IMG/VR virus record: IMGVR_UViG_3300022074_000161
Coordinates: 1 to 35,854 of that record
Reading direction: 5' to 3' (one strand)
Source of the DNA: a virus
Length of the DNA: 35,854 bases
Below the pieces are notes generated by a model. That model was not told the origin of the DNA, did no database searches, and worked only from the letters and a program-made list of their open reading frames with translations. This document shows positions 34,665 to 35,854 of this stretch, piece after piece (the stretch's first letter is position 1; each line of letters starts with the position of its first letter). A program made the position numbers and the translations under genes.

Positions 34665-35854
34665 AAACCTTAATACCAGTAAACTTAACTTTAAATACTG
34701 TTGAGTTTGTACTTGCAGGTGTTGCTAGTAATCTCATATTTCCTGAACTTACATCAAGTGCAAAAGTTGAGAGAGATGACGTTGTAAATAATGTGCCATA
34801 CTCGTTGAAAGTGGCATTTGTTCCATCGTGAATTGCAAGAACTTTGGTTACATGATACTTCGTTCCTTCTGTAATTTGAATTGTATATTCTGCAGATCGA
34901 TATGTCGCAATTGGTAGACTTAAAATTGCAGTTTGAGATGTAGATGTTGTAGTTGTAGAAGGCGTATAATCATTTACAAATGCACTTCCATTATGTTGCA
35001 ATGTCTCACCAACAACTGGTGCTCCTGTTATCGTTACATCTGCTAATCCAGTTAAATTTGATGCTCCACCGCCACTCGTAACTGGAAGTGTATTCAGAGA
35101 AATAAATTCAAGTGTGTCGTTTTCAAAAGCAGCATCATCTAATACAATTGTCGATCCGTTGCTTGCTGTAAATTCAGATGTTGGTAATTTAACACCGTTG
35201 ACAAATACATCAACAAATCCAACATTATAAGAGAAGTTAAATGATGTTTGACCAGCTGTTGCTGTCTGAGTAGAAGTTGTTCGACTACTTGGCAATGCTG
35301 CCCAAGTGACACCAGTTCCAACTGATTTTAGATAGTATCCATCCGTTCCTGTTGTTGAACCTGCACTGACTGATCCTGTGAATGTTGCATCACCTGTGTT
35401 TAACGTGGTTGTATCTACTTGTCCAAATACTGTAATACCGATTCCAGAGGTTGATAATTTAATACTATAATCTGGAGCATATCCTTTTGTATACCATAAA
35501 TTTACAGGGCCATCAGCGTTAACCCAACTTAGACCAGTTCTTGTTGTACCTGTATTTTGTAACGTAAAAGAATTTGTTCTGTATGTCATCGCAGAAGCAT
35601 ACTTCTGGTGAGGAGCATAACTTGGGCCAGTACCAAATTGAATTTGACATTGATTACCAGGATCAAATATTTTTATTCTTCCTGCTATAATACTATCTGT
35701 TGCACCATTATCACTAGAAGATGTTACCTTAAATCCCCGACTAGTTGTTATTCCTGCAAATACTGCCTGTCCGTTTGAATCAATCGTTGCTCCAGTTCCA
35801 ACAGTAATTGTTCCACCAATCGATACATTATCTGGAAGACCGATGACTACTTTA
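34663..35854 (-). CDS. Tail fibre / structural protein, C-terminal part only (runs off the window)
   Basis: The reading frame is open without a stop to the right edge, giving at least 396 residues; the first visible ones are VVIGLPDNVSIGGTITVGTG. The methionine at 35589 (MTYRTNSF) is therefore internal, not the start. Visible parts are a beta stalk (GGTITVGTGATIDSNGQAVF), a TYRTNSFTLQNTGTTRTGLS segment, a sandwich unit with VGFVDVFVNGVKLPTSEFTA (a common marine phage fibre fold), and a final beta domain (ending KVKFTGIKV). It belongs to the same structural cluster; its start and promoter are outside the window. Confidence 0.85.
   Translation of the reverse strand, partial: KVVIGLPDNVSIGGTITVGTGATIDSNGQAVFAGITTSRGFKVTSSSDNGATDSIIAGRIKIFDPGNQCQIQFGTGPSYAPHQKYASAMTYRTNSFTLQNTGTTRTGLSWVNADGPVNLWYTKGYAPDYSIKLSTSGIGITVFGQVDTTTLNTGDATFTGSVSAGSTTGTDGYYLKSVGTGVTWAALPSSRTTSTQTATAGQTSFNFSYNVGFVDVFVNGVKLPTSEFTASNGSTIVLDDAAFENDTLEFISLNTLPVTSGGGASNLTGLADVTITGAPVVGETLQHNGSAFVNDYTPSTTTTSTSQTAILSLPIATYRSAEYTIQITEGTKYHVTKVLAIHDGTNATFNEYGTLFTTSSLSTFALDVSSGNMRLLATPASTNSTVFKVKFTGIKV

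Noticed and set aside
34290-34673. 127-codon plus-strand ORF opposite the 1289-aa gene
   Set aside because: Antisense shadow of a repeat-rich fibre gene; composition (V, P, T, L) mirrors the opposite strand. The same holds for those at 9083-9430, 32037-32348 and 20032-20337.
1-35854. tRNA genes, integrase, transposase or attachment sites
   Set aside because: I found no cloverleaf-like sequence, recombinase motif or terminal repeats by reading. Distant or degenerate cases cannot be excluded without a covariance or profile search.

Overview
This window looks like part of a T4-like marine tailed phage genome. The base composition is low-GC. The right-hand 28 kb is a block of virion and tail-fibre genes built from stalk repeats of the type 'DGKVGIG..P', which are common in cyanophages and other marine myoviruses. 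Several small proteins (starts MANTFKLKT and MAINRNREL, and an 830-aa protein containing FVYDTRKDSDGGAWRKRT) resemble proteins I associate with Prochlorococcus and Synechococcus myoviruses. A SAR11 (pelagiphage) host is also possible. No capsid, polymerase, portal or tRNA gene lies in the window, so the host cannot be fixed.

Left region (1-7.29 kb) holds early or accessory genes, nearly all on the minus strand. Reading with transcription (right to left), it contains a 115-aa conserved phage protein, a 54-aa single-span membrane protein coupled to it by an ATGA overlap, a 48-aa protein with a twin CX3C motif, and a 70-aa membrane protein. A DNA-modification cluster follows: a 1015-aa helicase-methyltransferase fusion, a 134-aa methyltransferase fragment-like protein (SAM motif only), an SF2 DEAH helicase, a 45-aa ORF and an m4C-type methyltransferase. 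These genes have compact sigma70-like promoters, most with a -10 about 22 nt from the start codon. Two of the promoters share a 10-bp upstream element (TGTGACAGTT) at identical spacing. A small plus-strand gene (58 aa) has its own TTGACA promoter.

Right region (7.29-35.85 kb) is late structural, all on the minus strand. It has six apparent transcription units, each starting just after an (A)ATAAATA late-promoter-like motif that usually overlaps the stop codon or 3' end of the preceding gene. Reading with transcription: an edge-truncated fibre/tail protein (unit start outside the window); a 1289-aa fibre with an embedded cupredoxin-like domain plus a subtilisin-like protease; three genes (81 aa, 108 aa, 980-aa fibre); three genes (830-aa propeller/LamG adhesin, 449-aa fibre with a carbohydrate-binding-like fold, 214-aa assembly-like protein); three genes (1453-aa fibre, 107 aa, 80-aa coiled coil); two genes (1386-aa fibre, 61 aa); and two genes (1182-aa fibre, 127-aa tail-assembly-chaperone-like protein). 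Four of the long fibres share a paralogous DNA module of about 150-190 bp that could serve as a recombination site.

Overall, the right side would give the virion many large adhesins, some with possible enzymatic or metal-binding functions, and the left side would modify or protect phage DNA. The least ordinary parts are the helicase/methyltransferase cluster with its repeated promoter cassette, the subtilase beside the fibres, and the cupredoxin inserted in a fibre.
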